Shown here in pieces: positions 11,737-24,470 of a stretch of DNA of 64,000 nt; position 1 is the first letter of the stretch, and every line of letters starts with the position of its first letter. The notes beneath the pieces were generated by a model. The model did no database searches. It worked only from the letters and a program-made list of their open reading frames with translations, and was not told the DNA's origin. Where the stretch lies: positions 203,654,690-203,718,689 of the forward strand of contig CP136069.1 of the NCBI GenBank assembly GCA_032622095.1, in the 5' to 3' direction. The DNA is from Siphonodentalium dalli. Its lineage: Eukaryota; Mollusca; Scaphopoda; Gadilida; Siphonodentaliidae. Position numbers and translations under genes: made by a program.

Positions 11737-12128
11737 CCCTTTACCCAACAAACCGGCCAAAACCGGCCAAATAAAGCTTCAACAGCCTAAAATATCTTCG
11801 GTCTGTCTCAATAGAACCATACAAATATGGATATCATTGGAACCGGCTCCTTGACCACATTGTGATAGTTACAGTTATGTCCTGTGCCAATGCATTCTCT
11901 TATATATGCGAGTCGACCATAGGTCGCCTCACATATATAAGAGAATGCATTGGCCTAAAAAAAATCTTTTTTTAACACTTTTTACCATTTTTTCTTACAT
12001 TCTTTAACAATTTTATAATTTTTAATGTGTTAAGCCAATGCATTCTCTTATATATGCGAGGCGACCTATGGTCGACTCGCATATATAAGAGAATGCATTG
12101 GCACAGGGCCCTTCTGTTGGGTAAAGGG
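11737..12128 (+). mobile_element. TTAA-flanked double-hairpin MITE, unit 1
   Basis: The ends CCCTTTACCCAACA ... TGTTGGGTAAAGGG are perfect 14-bp TIRs flanked by TTAA (11733-11736, 12129-12132), the signature of piggyBac-like or Kolobok-like elements. Inside are two ~67-nt near-perfect palindromes (11888-11954 and 12034-12101) sharing the arm CCAATGCATTCTCTTATATA, separated by an AT-rich 80-bp spacer. No coding sequence is present. Predicted short peptides with 'RIYKRMHWHRA' are simply read off the palindrome. Confidence 0.85.
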
Positions 12129-12132
12129 TTAA

Positions 12133-12656
12133 GCCAGTATAGAAAGCATGAAGAGAAGAGCACCTGGACATTTCTTTAAAACATTTGTATATTCGTGGAG
12201 ATATGATAATCAGGTGTCCTCAAAATCTTTGTCTAAACCACTAGATTGATGTTAATGGCTAATTACCTATTATATCTCCACAGCACACTTGTGACTTCCT
12301 TCACTCCAATTCAAACTCTAACTGCATTTCTGTCCATGATGTCATTTTCAGGTCATGAGTTCACTTCCTGTTTCACTGATGTTAATGCTTGCTTGCTTGT
12401 TGTGGATTTCCCTCCTTTAAGTGAGGAGCACCCCATTATAATGGGTATAAAAATAATGGAAGTAAAAATAAGTCAAATAAGACCAGGTAAAACTACAGTA
12501 ATGATAAAATAGTTGGTAAAATTGTGGTACTAGTGAGTTAAAAGATTTGTGTGTGCGTAAGTTGCACTTAAAAACTTTTAAGTTGAGCTTTCATATGTAC
12601 AGATGACACTGTAGCTCTTCCTGTTTCACTGATGTTAATGACACTGTAGCTCAACA
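12133..12656 (-). mobile_element. Copia 3' LTR-like region and polypurine tract, unit 1
   Basis: Reading the reverse strand downstream of the Copia stop (12752), a purine run AAAAAGAGAAAAGAGGGAGA (about 12659-12682) is followed immediately by TGTTGAGCTACAGTG (LTR start at 12656). This is the usual order stop codon, polypurine tract, TG of the 3' LTR. The far LTR end cannot be set because no 5' LTR is present. A ~250-bp segment between two copies of CCTGTTTCACTGATGTTAAT (12370 and 12620) is absent from the long Copia copy at 31255-31290. Confidence 0.55.
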
Positions 12657-12749
12657 ATCTCCCTCTTTTCTCTTTTTGTTGTTGTTTTAGTTCTTTTGAT
12701 AAAACCACAGAAATATTTACAAATATACAGTCCGTATCATCCATTTCTC

Positions 12750-13328
12750 CTAAATGTCAATTGCTACTTTCCCTCTCTGGAATGTAGCAATCAGCTGCTC
12801 GCCGGAAGCACCTCGTTTTGTTAGGCAATTTGCAAGCTGACTCGAACCTGAGCACCATCGAATGCTTTCTACTTCACCTCGATCAAGACATTGTTTCATC
12901 GCACCAATATCGATTCGAAGGCGTTTATCATCAACCATTTTAGTTGTGTGCACAGCTTCCACCACACTCCTGTTATCCACATAGGCAACAATGGGGATCT
13001 TTGTCTCTTGGATACTGCACAATTCACATAACACTTTCCTGACATATATCGCCTCCTCGACACCTTCCTGCAAGCTCATTGCTTCGGCAGCCAATGTTGA
13101 ACGCACCACTCTTTTTATCTTATGGCAGTTCCAAGATAGAGGACAGCTCAATTTATCTGGATTTACGACAAATAGAACATATGCCATTGTACTGCTGATT
13201 CCATCAGGCAAATTTGCATAAGCAGCATCTGTAAAAACCACTAATTTCCACTTATCATCTGAAGGAAGTCCCATGAATGGAAATCGAATTGATGTTGTCT
13301 CAGATTTCACTCTTGATATTATCTTCAC
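12750..13328 (-). pseudogene. Copia RNase H fragment, uninterrupted frame (unit 1)
   Basis: An open frame of 192 codons encodes the C-terminal part of a Ty1/Copia polyprotein. RNase H acidic residues are recognisable: D34 in FTDAAYAN, E82 in STLAAEAMSL, D118 in AYVDNRSVVE and D140 in RIDIGAMKQ. A typical Copia terminus follows (LANCLTKRGAS). The frame ends at a TAG followed by the polypurine tract. Upstream it is cut at 13343 by the tandem-duplication junction, which removes the reverse transcriptase. The first Met is internal to the ancestral polyprotein and is not a true start. It is a fragment, not a functional pol, although its RNase H frame carries no stop. Confidence 0.85.
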
Positions 13329-15181
13329 TGCTCTAGCCAGCTCACATATATATTATAGTGTTATTTAATATTCAAAGTTACTTGTGATTATTGTTTCTTC
13401 GATATCAACGTGTGTCATATGTGGAGTTAATTGGATTATACAGTATATTGTATACTAATTTCATTATAACACTTGTGACAAAGGATGCAGGTTGTTGAAG
13501 TTATATCAACGTTATCATGCAGTCATATTTCACACATTGGCTCCAAAGATAAGTGAGTAGCAGAGTAGCATCATTTAAACTCTTTCTTGTTTCTACATTC
13601 ATAACGGTAACCACGAATAACATATCATACTAAACAATCTTTGCGCTGGCGCACATTTGAAAACAGTTTTTAATTCATATATGTAGTATATTTATGAAAA
13701 AAAATGGTACCCCCCACTTTTTTGTAGCTTCCGCCGCCCCTGCCAGTCAGCTTGTCATACTGATGAGTATCAGAGTATGTTCTGATCAACTAGAGCAGCG
13801 CCTGCAATGGCTGCAGCCGGTTCATTGGTTGGCTTGTACACATGACTGGGGTAATATTGTACCAAGCGTGTTAGAGCAAGTAATTGGTTAATCGCTATAT
13901 AAAACTGGTTGTTATTATTATTATTATAAGTGAAGGATTCTTTCCCTCCATAATAATTCTTAATATGCTTCCTTCACAAGAACCATCAGGTCTATTTTAC
14001 TGATATTTAGTATGAAGGGTTCTTTGGTGACTTGGATTCAAATTTATTGAGATGGGGTCACCAGGTCAAATAGGGCGGGACCAGGGACATAACTATTTGT
14101 CTCTATAGTAATTCTTAAAATATCTTCTCAAGAGTGGTTGGACTATTTAGCTTACATATAGTATGGAGGATCTTTTAGTGACTGAGAATCAGATTTGTTA
14201 ACATGAGGTCAACTCATTAAGAAATGACGGGGCTATGGGGACTTAAGACTTTTGTGTCTAATAAAATCATTAAAATACAAAATTCATTAAAACATCTACC
14301 TTGGAACTACCTGACTGATTAATCTGACATACATATAGTGTTTTTGGGTCCATGGATAATTGGGCTTTAAACATGTCTAAATGGTTTTATAAAAAGGCAC
14401 TTGTGGGATTGGAAAGTTTGAGATGTCGGTTGTGAAATTCCAACCTAATACTTGGGAGTCTGGAGCCCTGTCGGGAGGGGACATGTTGAGCTGGAGGAGG
14501 GGGGGGGGGGTGATCAGTAGTGTACAGTTGGTAATTTAAAGGTAGATATTCACTGATCTACATACATGAAGCCTCTCTAGCCACATATCCTGTTTAGATC
14601 TAATTCTTTTAAAGTGATTATGAAAAGTTCTGACTGTTGTGGTCTCCAGAGTCCCAGTCTTATCAGTCTTTGCAGTCTGGTGAGCGACCCCACAGTCTTT
14701 GACTGTCTTGTTTAAAAAGGAGCTTGTGAGATTGGAAATTTCCAAAAATTGAGAGAGTTTGAGGTGTCGGTTGGGAAATTCGAACATAAGGGGGTGCACA
14801 AAAGTATTTACGAACTTGGGAGTCCTGTCGGGAGGGGACTTGTTATGAGCTAAAATTGGGGGGGGGGGGGGGGGGTTGATCAGCAGTGTACAGTTGGTAA
14901 TTTCAAGGTGGACATTCACCGATCTACATGCATGAAGCCTCTCTAGCCACATGTCCTGTTTAGAACTACTTCTTTTAAAGTGATTATGACAAGTTTTGAC
15001 TGTTGTGGTCTCCAGTGAATATTTTTAGCCACTTTTCATTTACTTGAGCCACATTTTTTCAACTCATATTTTTTGGAGCCACTTTGATTTAAACATATTC
15101 AAATAACAACACAAGCTAATTAACTCAAATATTTATTATAATATAATATAACAGGTTTTGGTAGGTAAAACAACAACAATA

Positions 15182-15425
15182 TTAATAATCAAACATTGAA
15201 ATTCTGCGATATTTTACATCTGTCCATTTATTAAATGCTTTACCAAAATTAAAGTCTGACATTGGAGGGCCTTCAATTGCAATTTTCATTAATAAGTTTA
15301 AATGTGGAACAGAAAGTCTGTTTCGCTGTTTATCTTTGATTAAATGTTGGTACGAGAAGGCCCTCTCACATTCCACATTCAACACGGTACACAATATGGT
15401 GTTTATACAAAGTCTGATATAGGAT
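15182..15425 (-). pseudogene. hAT transposase C-terminal remnant, unit 2
   Basis: Same segment as in unit 1 with the motif ECERAFSYQHLIKDKQRN, ending SMFDY at 15182. The open frame extends upstream to 15514, but the residues beyond the motif (GFLLILNKTH...) look like non-coding read-through. No catalytic core is present. Confidence 0.7.
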
Positions 15426-16260
15426 ATGTGTCCTTTCTTTGTTTCACGAATGTTTGGCGATGTGAAAGCAATACAATGAATGTGTGTTTTATTGAGTATA
15501 AGTAGGAATCCCATTCACTGTATGCGATACAATAACAACCAGCCGCTATGGCATAAGCCGAGAATCAATTATCGAGTGCTTTCATTCAGACTGTCTCGTG
15601 GCGGGATAGTGTTGCATGATTGTTAAACTTAATCCGTCCGATGGCAGTTAATTTAAGAGCCACACACCCAAATTCTTTGAGCCACTTTCTTTTACAGCCA
15701 CTAGCACATATTGTTTAGCCACTTTTGTTTTTCTTTCGCTATTTGCGAAATTTGCCCACGGCAGCATGAACACTTCTCATGTACTCTACGAACAATCCAA
15801 ACAACATGAGTTTATGACTCAGATTTAGTGTACATTCCCCCTTTAAGTGATACCCATATTCTTGTCAAATGAGGGCCCTTGAACCATCAGAGAATGGCAT
15901 GTTTGCATGGCTCATGTAATGTAACACAATTGAGTCTGTCCCATTCAAGATAGTTTCCACTAAAAAGGTTTAATTTATCAAGAGAGATGGAAATGTATAG
16001 AAGACATCAAAAATAGTGGTCACAGTGTGCAATAATATGTAGTTTCTTCTGCGATAAAGGAAAGCAATGTCAGTACACATGACTTTTCATGATCCTCCAA
16101 TACTGGATTCTGACAAGGGTATACATCTTCCCGATACAGATGATTTCTTTCCTTTTTTAGAACAGACTCATAGCCTAACATAAACAACTTAAAATCTCGG
16201 TCTTTGTCAGGCACATGTAGCTGATATCTAGCATCATCACTTTTAAACTGAACATATTAA

Positions 16261-16652
16261 CCCTTTACCCAACAAACCGGCCAAAACCGGCCAAATAAAG
16301 CTTCAACAGCCTAAAATATCTTCGGTCTGTCTCAATAGAACCATACAAATATGGATATCATTGGAACCGGCTCCTTGACCACATTGTGATAGTTACAGTT
16401 ATGTCCTGTGCCAATGCATTCTCTTATATATGCGAGTCGACCATAGGTCGCCTCACATATATAAGAGAATGCATTGGCCTAAAAAAAATCTTTTTTTAAC
16501 ACTTTTTACCATTTTTTCTTACATTCTTTAACAATTTTATAATTTTTAATGTGTTAAGCCAATGCATTCTCTTATATATGCGAGGCGACCTATGGTCGAC
16601 TCGCATATATAAGAGAATGCATTGGCACAGGGCCCTTCTGTTGGGTAAAGGG
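16261..16652 (+). mobile_element. TTAA-flanked double-hairpin MITE, unit 2
   Basis: Passenger copy of the unit 1 MITE with TTAA at 16257-16260 and 16653-16656. It shares the right-end variant GGCCCTTCTGTTGGG with unit 1. Confidence 0.85.
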
Positions 16653-17272
16653 TTAAGCCAGTATAGAAGCATGAACAGAAGAGCACCTGGACATTTCTTT
16701 AAAACATTTGTATATTCGTGGAGATATGATAATCAGGTGTCCTCAAAATCTTTGTCTAAACCACTAGATTGATGTTAATGGCTAATTACCTATTATATCT
16801 CCACAGCACACTTGTGACTTCCTTCACTCCAATTCAAACTCTAACTGCATTTCTGTCCATGATGTCATTTTCAGGTCATGAGTTCACTTCCTGTTTCACT
16901 GATGTTAATGCTTGCTTGCTTGTTGTGGATTTCCCTCCTTTAAGTGAGGAGCACCCCATTATAATGGGTATAAAAATAATGGAAGTAAAAATAAGTCAAA
17001 TAAGACCAGGTAAAACTACAGTAATGATAAAATAGTTGGTAAAATTGTGGTACTAGTGAGTTAAAAGATTTGTGTGTGCGTAAGTTGCACTTAAAAACTT
17101 TTAAGTTGAGCTTTCATATGTACAGATGACACTGTAGCTCTTCCTGTTTCACTGATGTTAATGACACTGTAGCTCAACAATCTCCCTCTTTTCTCTTTTT
17201 GTTGTTGTTTTAGTTCTTTTGATAAAACCACAGAAATATTTACAAATATACAGTCCGTATCATCCATTTCTC

Positions 17273-17851
17273 CTAAATGTCAATTGCTACTTTCCCTCTC
17301 TGGAATGTAGCAATCAGCTGCTCGCCGGAAGCACCTCGTTTTGTTAGGCAATTTGCAAGCTGACTCGAACCTGAGCACCATCGAATGCTTTCTACTTCAC
17401 CTCGATCAAGACATTGTTTCATCGCACCAATATCGATTCGAAGGCGTTTATCATCAACCATTTTAGTTGTGTGCACAGCTTCCACCACACTCCTGTTATC
17501 CACATAGGCAACAATGGGGATCTTTGTCTCTTGGATACTGCACAATTCACATAACACTTTCCTGACATATATCGCCTCCTCGACACCTTCCTGCAAGCTC
17601 ATTGCTTCGGCAGCCAATGTTGAACGCACCACTCTTTTTATCTTATGGCAGTTCCAAGATAGAGGACAGCTCAATTTATCTGGATTTACGACAAATAGAA
17701 CATATGCCATTGTACTGCTGATTCCATCAGGCAAATTTGCATAAGCAGCATCTGTAAAAACCACTAATTTCCACTTATCATCTGAAGGAAGTCCCATGAA
17801 TGGAAATCGAATTGATGTTGTCTCAGATTTCACTCTTGATATTATCTTCAC
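17273..17851 (-). pseudogene. Copia RNase H fragment, uninterrupted frame (unit 2)
   Basis: Its 192-residue translation is identical to that of the unit 1 copy, with the four acidic RNase H residues retained. It is cut at 17866 by the array junction and is preserved through recent duplication. Confidence 0.85.
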
Positions 17852-19717
17852 TGCTCTAGCCAGCTCACATATATATTATAGTGTTATTTAATATTCAAAG
17901 TTACTTGTGATTATTGTTTCTTCGATATCAACGTGTGTCATATGTGGAGTTAATTGGATTATACAGTATATTGTATACTAATTTCATTATAACACTTGTG
18001 ACAAAGGATGCAGGTTGTTGAAGTTATATCAACGTTATCATGCAGTCATATTTCACACATTGGCTCCAAAGATAAGTGAGTAGCAGAGTAGCATCATTTA
18101 AACTCTTTCTTGTTTCTACATTCATAACGGTAACCACGAATAACATATCATACTAAACAATCTTTGCGCTGGCGCACATTTGAAAACAGTTTTTAATTCA
18201 TATATGTAGTATATTTATGAAAAAAAATGGTACCCCCCACTTTTTTGTAGCTTCCGCCGCCCCTGCCAGTCAGCTTGTCATACTGATGAGTATCAGAGTA
18301 TGTTCTGATCAACTAGAGCAGCGACTGCAATGGCTGCAGCCGGTTCATTGGTTGGCTTGTACACATGACTGGGGTAATATTGTACCAAGCGTGTTAGAGC
18401 AAGTAATTGGTTAATCGCTATATAAAACTGGTTGTTATTATTATTATTATAAGTGAAGGATTCTTTCCCTCCATAATAATTCTTAATATGCTTCCTTCAC
18501 AAGAACCATCAGGTCTATTTTACTGATATTTAGTATGAAGGGTTCTTTGGTGACTTGGATTCAAATTTATTGAGATGGGGTCACCAGGTCAAATAGGGCG
18601 GGACCAGGGACATAACTATTTGTCTCTATAGTAATTCTTAAAATATCTTCTCAAGAGTGGTTGGACTATTTAGCTTACATATAGTATGGAGGATCTTTTA
18701 GTGACTGAGAATCAGATTTGTTAACATGAGGTCAACTCATTAAGAAATGACGGGGCTATGGGGACTTAAGACTTTTGTGTCTAATAAAATCATTAAAATA
18801 CAAAATTCATTAAAACATCTACCTTGGAACTACCTGACTGATTAATCTGACATACATATAGTGTTTTTGGGTCCATGGATAATTGGGCTTTAAACATGTC
18901 TAAATGGTTTTATAAAAAGGCACTTGTGGGATTGGAAAGTTTGAGATGTCGGTTGTGAAATTCCAACCTAATACTTGGGAGTCTGGAGCCCTGTCGGGAG
19001 GGGACATGTTGAGCTGGAGGAGGGGGGGGGGGGGGGGGGGGTGATCAGTAGTGTACAGTTGGTAATTTAAAGGTAGATATTCACTGATCTACATACATGA
19101 AGCCTCTCTAGCCACATATCCTGTTTAGATCTAATTCTTTTAAAGTGATTATGAAAAGTTCTGACTGTTGTGGTCTCCAGAGTCCCAGTCTTATCAGTCT
19201 TTGCAGTCTGGTGAGCGACCCCACAGTCTTTGACTGTCTTGTTTAAAAAGGAGCTTGTGAGATTGGAAATTTCCAAAAATTGAGAGAGTTTGAGGTGTCG
19301 GTTGGGAAATTCGAACATAAGGGGGTGCACAAAAGTATTTACGAACTTGGGAGTCCTGTCGGGAGGGGACTTGTTATGAGCTAAAATTGGGGGGGGGGGG
19401 GGGGGGGGGTGGTGATCAGCAGTGTACAGTTGGTAATTTCAAGGTGGACATTCACCGATCTACATGCATGAAGCCTCTCTAGCCACATGTCCTGTTTAGA
19501 ACTACTTCTTTTAAAGTGATTATGACAAGTTTTGACTGTTGTGGTCTCCAGTGAATATTTTTAGCCACTTTTCATTTACTTGAGCCACATTTTTTCAACT
19601 CATATTTTTTGGAGCCACTTTGATTTAAACATATTCAAATAACAACACAAGCTAATTAACTCAAATATTTATTATAATATAATATAACAGGTTTTGGTAG
19701 GTAAAACAACAACAATA

Positions 19718-19961
19718 TTAATAATCAAACATTGAAATTCTGCGATATTTTACATCTGTCCATTTATTAAATGCTTTACCAAAATTAAAGTCTGACATTG
19801 GAGGGCCTTCAATTGCAATTTTCATTAATAAGTTTAAATGTGGAACAGAAAGTCTGTTTCGCTGTTTATCTTTGATTAAATGTTGGTACGAGAAGGCCCT
19901 CTCACATTCCACATTCAACACGGTACACAATATGGTGTTTATACAAAGTCTGATATAGGAT
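19718..19961 (-). pseudogene. hAT transposase C-terminal remnant, unit 3
   Basis: Identical in its motif region to unit 2. The frame is open from 20050 down to 19718. It survives as a passenger of the tandem duplication and has no catalytic domain. Confidence 0.7.
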
Positions 19962-20782
19962 ATGTGTCCTTTCTTTGTTTCACGAATGTTTGGCGATGTG
20001 AAAGCAATACAATGAATGTGTGTTTTATTGAGTATAAGTAGGAATCCCATTCACTGTATGCGATACAATAACAACCAGCCGCTATGGCATAAGCCGAGAA
20101 TCAATTATCGAGTGCTTTCATTCAGACTGTCTCGTGGCGGGATAGTGTTGCATGATTGTTAAACTTAATCCGTCCGATGGCAGTTAATTTAAGAGCCACA
20201 CACCCAAATTCTTTGAGCCACTTTCTTTTACAGCCACTAGCACATATTGTTGAGCCACTTTTGTTTTTCTTTCGCTATTTGCGAAATTTGCCCACGGCAG
20301 CATGAACACTTCTCATGTACTCTACGAACAATCCAAACAACATGAGTTTATGACTCAGATTTAGTGTACATTCCCCCTTTAAGTGATACCCATATTCTTG
20401 TCAAATGAGGGCCCTTGAACCATCAGAGAATGGCATGTTTGCATGGCTCATGTAATGTAACACAATTGAGTCTGTCCCATTCAAGATAGTTTCCACTAAA
20501 AAGGTTTAATTTATCAAGAGAGATGGAAATGTATAGAAGACATCAAAAATAGTGGTCACAGTGTGCAATAATATGTAGTTTCTTCTGCGATAAAGGAAAG
20601 CAATGTCAGTACACATGACTTTTCATGATCCTCCAATACTGGATTCTGACAAGGGTATACATCTTCCCGATACAGATGATTTCTTTCCTTTTTTAGAACA
20701 GACTCATAGCCTAACATAAACAACTTAAAATCTCGGTCTTTGTCAGGCACATGTAGCTGATATCTAGCATCATCACTTTTAA

Positions 20783-21164
20783 CCCTTTACCCAACAAACC
20801 GGCCAAATAAAGCTTCAACAGCCTAAAATATCTTCGGTCTGTCTCAATAGAACCATACAAATATGGATATCATTGGAACCGGCTCCTTGACCATATTGTG
20901 ATAGTTACAGTTATGTCCTGTGCCAATGCATTCTCTTATATATGCGAGTCGACCATAGGTCGCCTCGCATATATAAAAGAATGCATTGGCCTAAAAAAAA
21001 TCTTTTTTTAACACTTTTTACCATTTTTTCTTACATTCTTTAACAATTTTATAATTTTTAATGTGTTAAGCCAATGCATTCTCTTATATATGCGAGGCGA
21101 CCTATGGTCGACTCGCATATATAAGAGAATGCATTGGCACAGGGCCGTTCTGTTGGTTAAAGGG
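20783..21164 (+). mobile_element. TTAA-flanked double-hairpin MITE, unit 3
   Basis: Passenger copy with a small deletion at its left side (one ACCGGCCAA word is lost) and with the right-end variant GTTGGTTAAAGGG. TTAA lies at 20779-20782 and 21165-21168. Confidence 0.85.
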
Positions 21165-21784
21165 TTAAGCCAGTATAGAAGCATGAACAGAAGAGTACCT
21201 GGACATTTCTTTAAAACATTTGTATATTCGTGGAGATATGATAATCAGGTGTCCTCAAAATCTTTGTCTAAACCACTAGATTGATGTTAATGGCTAATTA
21301 CCTATTATATCTCCACAGCACACTTGTGACTTCCTTCACTCCAATTCAAACTCTAACTGCATTTCTGTCCATGATGTCATTTTCAGGTCATGAGTTCACT
21401 TCCTGTTTCACTGATGTTAATGCTTGCTTGCTTGTTGTGGATTTCCCTCCTTTAAGTGAGGAGCACCCCATTATAATGGGTATAAAAATAATGGAAGTAA
21501 AAATAAGTCAAATAAGACCAGGTAAAACTACAGTAATGATAAAATAGTTGGTAAAATTGTGGTACTAGTGAGTTAAAAGATTTGTGTGTGCGTAAGTTGC
21601 ACTTAAAAACTTTTAAGTTGAGCTTTCATATGTACAGATGACACTGTAGCTCTTCCTGTTTCACTGATGTTAATGACACTGTAGCTCAACAATCTCCCTC
21701 TTTTCTCTTTTTGTTGTTGTTTTAGTTCTTTTGATAAAACCACAGAAATATTTACAAATATACAGTCCGTATCATCCATTTCTC

Positions 21785-22363
21785 CTAAATGTCAATTGCT
21801 ACTTTCCCTCTCTGGAATGTAGCAATCAGCTGCTCGCCGGAAGCACCTCGTTTTGTTAGGCAATTTGCAAGCTGACTCGAACCTGAGCACCATCGAATGC
21901 TTTCTACTTCACCTCGATCAAGACATTGTTTCATCGCACCAATATCGATTCGAAGGCGTTTATCATCAACCATTTTAGTTGTGTGCACAGCTTCCACCAC
22001 ACTCCTGTTATCCACATAGGCAACAATGGGGATCTTTGTCTCTTGGATACTGCACAATTCACATAAAACTTTCCTGACATATATCGCCTCCTCGACACCT
22101 TCCTGCAAGCTCATTGCTTCGGCAGCCAATGTTGAACGCACCACTCTTTTTATCTTATGGCAGTTCCAAGATAGAGGACAGCTCAATTTATCTGGATTTA
22201 CGACAAATAGAACATATGCCATTGTACTGCTGATTCCATCAGGCAAATTTGCATAAGCAGCATCTGTAAAAACCACTAATTTCCACTTATCATCTGAAGG
22301 AAGTCCCATGAATGGAAATCGAATTGATGTTGTCTCAGATTTCACTCTTGATATTATCTTCAC
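21785..22363 (-). pseudogene. Copia RNase H fragment, uninterrupted frame (unit 3)
   Basis: Its translation is identical to that of units 1 and 2. One DNA difference (ACATAAAAC for ACATAACAC near 22066) is silent on this strand. It is cut at 22378 by the array junction. Confidence 0.85.
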
Positions 22364-24226
22364 TGCTCTAGCCAGCTCACATATATATTATAGTGTTATT
22401 TAATATTCAAAGTTACTTGTGATTATTGTTTCTTCGATATCAACGTGTGTCATATGTGGAGTTAATTGGATTATACAGTATATTGTATACTAATTTCATT
22501 ATAACACTTGTGACAAAGGATGCAGGTTGTTGAAGTTATATCAACGTTATCATGCAGTCATATTTCACACATTGGCTCCAAAGATAAGTGAGTAGCAGAG
22601 TAGCATCATTTAAACTCTTTCTTGTTTCTACATTCATAACGGTAACCACGAATAACATATCATACTAAACAATCTTTGCGCTGGCGCACATTTGAAAACA
22701 GTTTTTAATTCATATATGTAGTATATTTATGAAAAAAAATGGTACCCCCCACTTTTTTGTAGCTTCCGCCGCCCCTGCCAGTCAGCTTGTCATACTGATG
22801 AGTATCAGAGTATGTTCTGATCAACTAGAGCAGCGCCTGCAATGGCTGCAGCCGGTTCATTGGTTGGCTTGTACACATGACTGGGGTAATATTGTACCAA
22901 GCGTGTTAGAGCAAGTAATTGGTTAATCGCTATATAAAACTGGTTGTTATTATTATTATTATAAGTGAAGGATTCTTTCCCTCCATAATAATTCTTAATA
23001 TGCTTCCTTCACAAGAACCATCAGGTCTATTTTACTGATATTTAGTATGAAGGGTTCTTTGGTGACTTGGATTCAAATTTATTGAGATGGGGTCACCAGG
23101 TCAAATAGGGCGGGACCAGGGACATAACTATTTGTCTCTATAGTAATTCTTAAAATATCTTCTCAAGAGTGGTTGGACTATTTAGCTTACATATAGTATG
23201 GAGGATCTTTTAGTGACTGAGAATCAGATTTGTTAACATGAGGTCAACTCGTTAAGAAATGACGGGGCTATGGGGACTTAAGACTTTTGTGTCTAATAAA
23301 ATCATTAAAATACAAAATTCATTAAAACATCTACCTTGGAACTACCTGACTGATTAATCTGACATACATATAGTGTTTTTGGGTCCATGGATAATTGGGC
23401 TTTAAACATGTCTAAATGGTTTTATAAAAAGGCACTTGTGGGATTGGAAAGTTTGAGATGTCGGTTGTGAAATTCCAACCTAATACTTGGGAGTCTGGAG
23501 CCCGGTCGGGAGGGGACATGTTGAGCTGGAGGAGGGGGGGTGGGGGGTGATCAGTAGTGTACAGTTGGTAATTTAAAGGTAGATATTCACTGATCTACAT
23601 ACATGAAGCCTCTCTAGCCACATATCCTGTTTAGATCTAATTCTTTTAAAGTGATTATGAAAAGTTCTGACTGTTGTGGTCTCCAGAGTCCCAGTCTTAT
23701 CAGTCTTTGCAGTCTGGTGAGCGACCCCACAGTCTTTGACTGTCTTGTTTAAAAAGGAGCTTGTGAGATTGGAAATTTCCAAAAATTGAGAGAGTTTGAG
23801 GTGTCGGTTGGGAAATTCGAACATAAGGGGGTGCACAAAAGTATTTACGAACTTGGGAGTCCTGTCGGGAGGGGACTTGTTATGAGCTAAAATTGGGGGG
23901 GGGGGGGGGGGGGGGGGGGGGTGATCAGCAGTGTACAGTTGGTAATTTCAAGGTGGACATTCACCGATCTACATGCATGAAGCCTCTCTAGCCACATGTC
24001 CTGTTTAGAACTACTTCTTTTAAAGTGATTATGACAAGTTTTGACTGTTGTGGTCTCCAGTGAATATTTTTAGCCACTTTTCATTTACTTGAGCCACATT
24101 TTTTCAACTCATATTTTTTGGAGCCACTTTGATTTAAACATATTCAAATAACAACACAAGCTAATTAACTCAAATATTTATTATAATATAATATAACAGG
24201 TTTTGGTAGGTAAAACAACAACAATA

Positions 24227-24470
24227 TTAATAATCAAACATTGAAATTCTGCGATATTTTACATCTGTCCATTTATTAAATGCTTTACCAAAATTAAAGT
24301 CTGACATTGGAGGGCCTTCAATTGCAATTTTCATTAATAAGTTTAAATGTGGAACAGAAAGTCTGTTTCGCTGTTTATCTTTGATTAAATGTTGGTACGA
24401 GAAGGCCCTCTCACATTCCACATTCAACACGGTACACAATATGGTGTTTATACAAAGTCTGATATAGGAT
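24227..24470 (-). pseudogene. hAT transposase C-terminal remnant, unit 4
   Basis: Same dimerisation-domain fragment. Upstream sequence differs from units 2 and 3 by a few substitutions (for example SETKKG instead of RETKKG) and matches unit 1 at several diagnostic sites. Confidence 0.7.

Larger units (their letters stand above)
8463..13343. repeat. Tandem array unit 1 (4,881 bp)
   Basis: First of almost four head-to-tail units. Order: right part of the hAT element, right part of the SINE, HINE-type text, internally duplicated G-tract block, hAT transposase remnant, TTAA-type MITE, then the reversed Copia 3' end. It is about 360 bp longer than its sisters mainly because of a 343-bp TA-flanked MITE at 10553-10895. 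Alignment by eye shows nearly identical sequence among units outside G tracts and insertions. Confidence 0.95.
13344..17866. repeat. Tandem array unit 2 (4,523 bp)
   Basis: Head-to-tail copy of unit 1. The junction at 13341-13346 fuses Copia pol sequence (GCCAGCTC) to hAT-element sequence (ACATATATATTATAG). It lacks the TA-flanked MITE, giving an empty site at about 15416-15424. Confidence 0.95.
17867..22378. repeat. Tandem array unit 3 (4,512 bp)
   Basis: Third copy with the same junction. It differs from units 1, 2 and 4 by a short deletion immediately left of the TTAA-type MITE (20777-20783), consistent with slippage between two TTAA words. Confidence 0.95.

Noticed and set aside
11888-12101. 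Repeated peptides containing RIYKRMHWHRA on both strands at many loci
   Set aside because: They are translations of the MITE palindrome and appear wherever the hairpin does.
12246-12512. 88-residue + strand frame repeated in three units
   Set aside because: It is antisense to the Copia LTR region and is conserved only because the unit is duplicated.
12991-13221. 76-residue + strand frame repeated in units
   Set aside because: Shadow of the Copia RNase H frame on the other strand.
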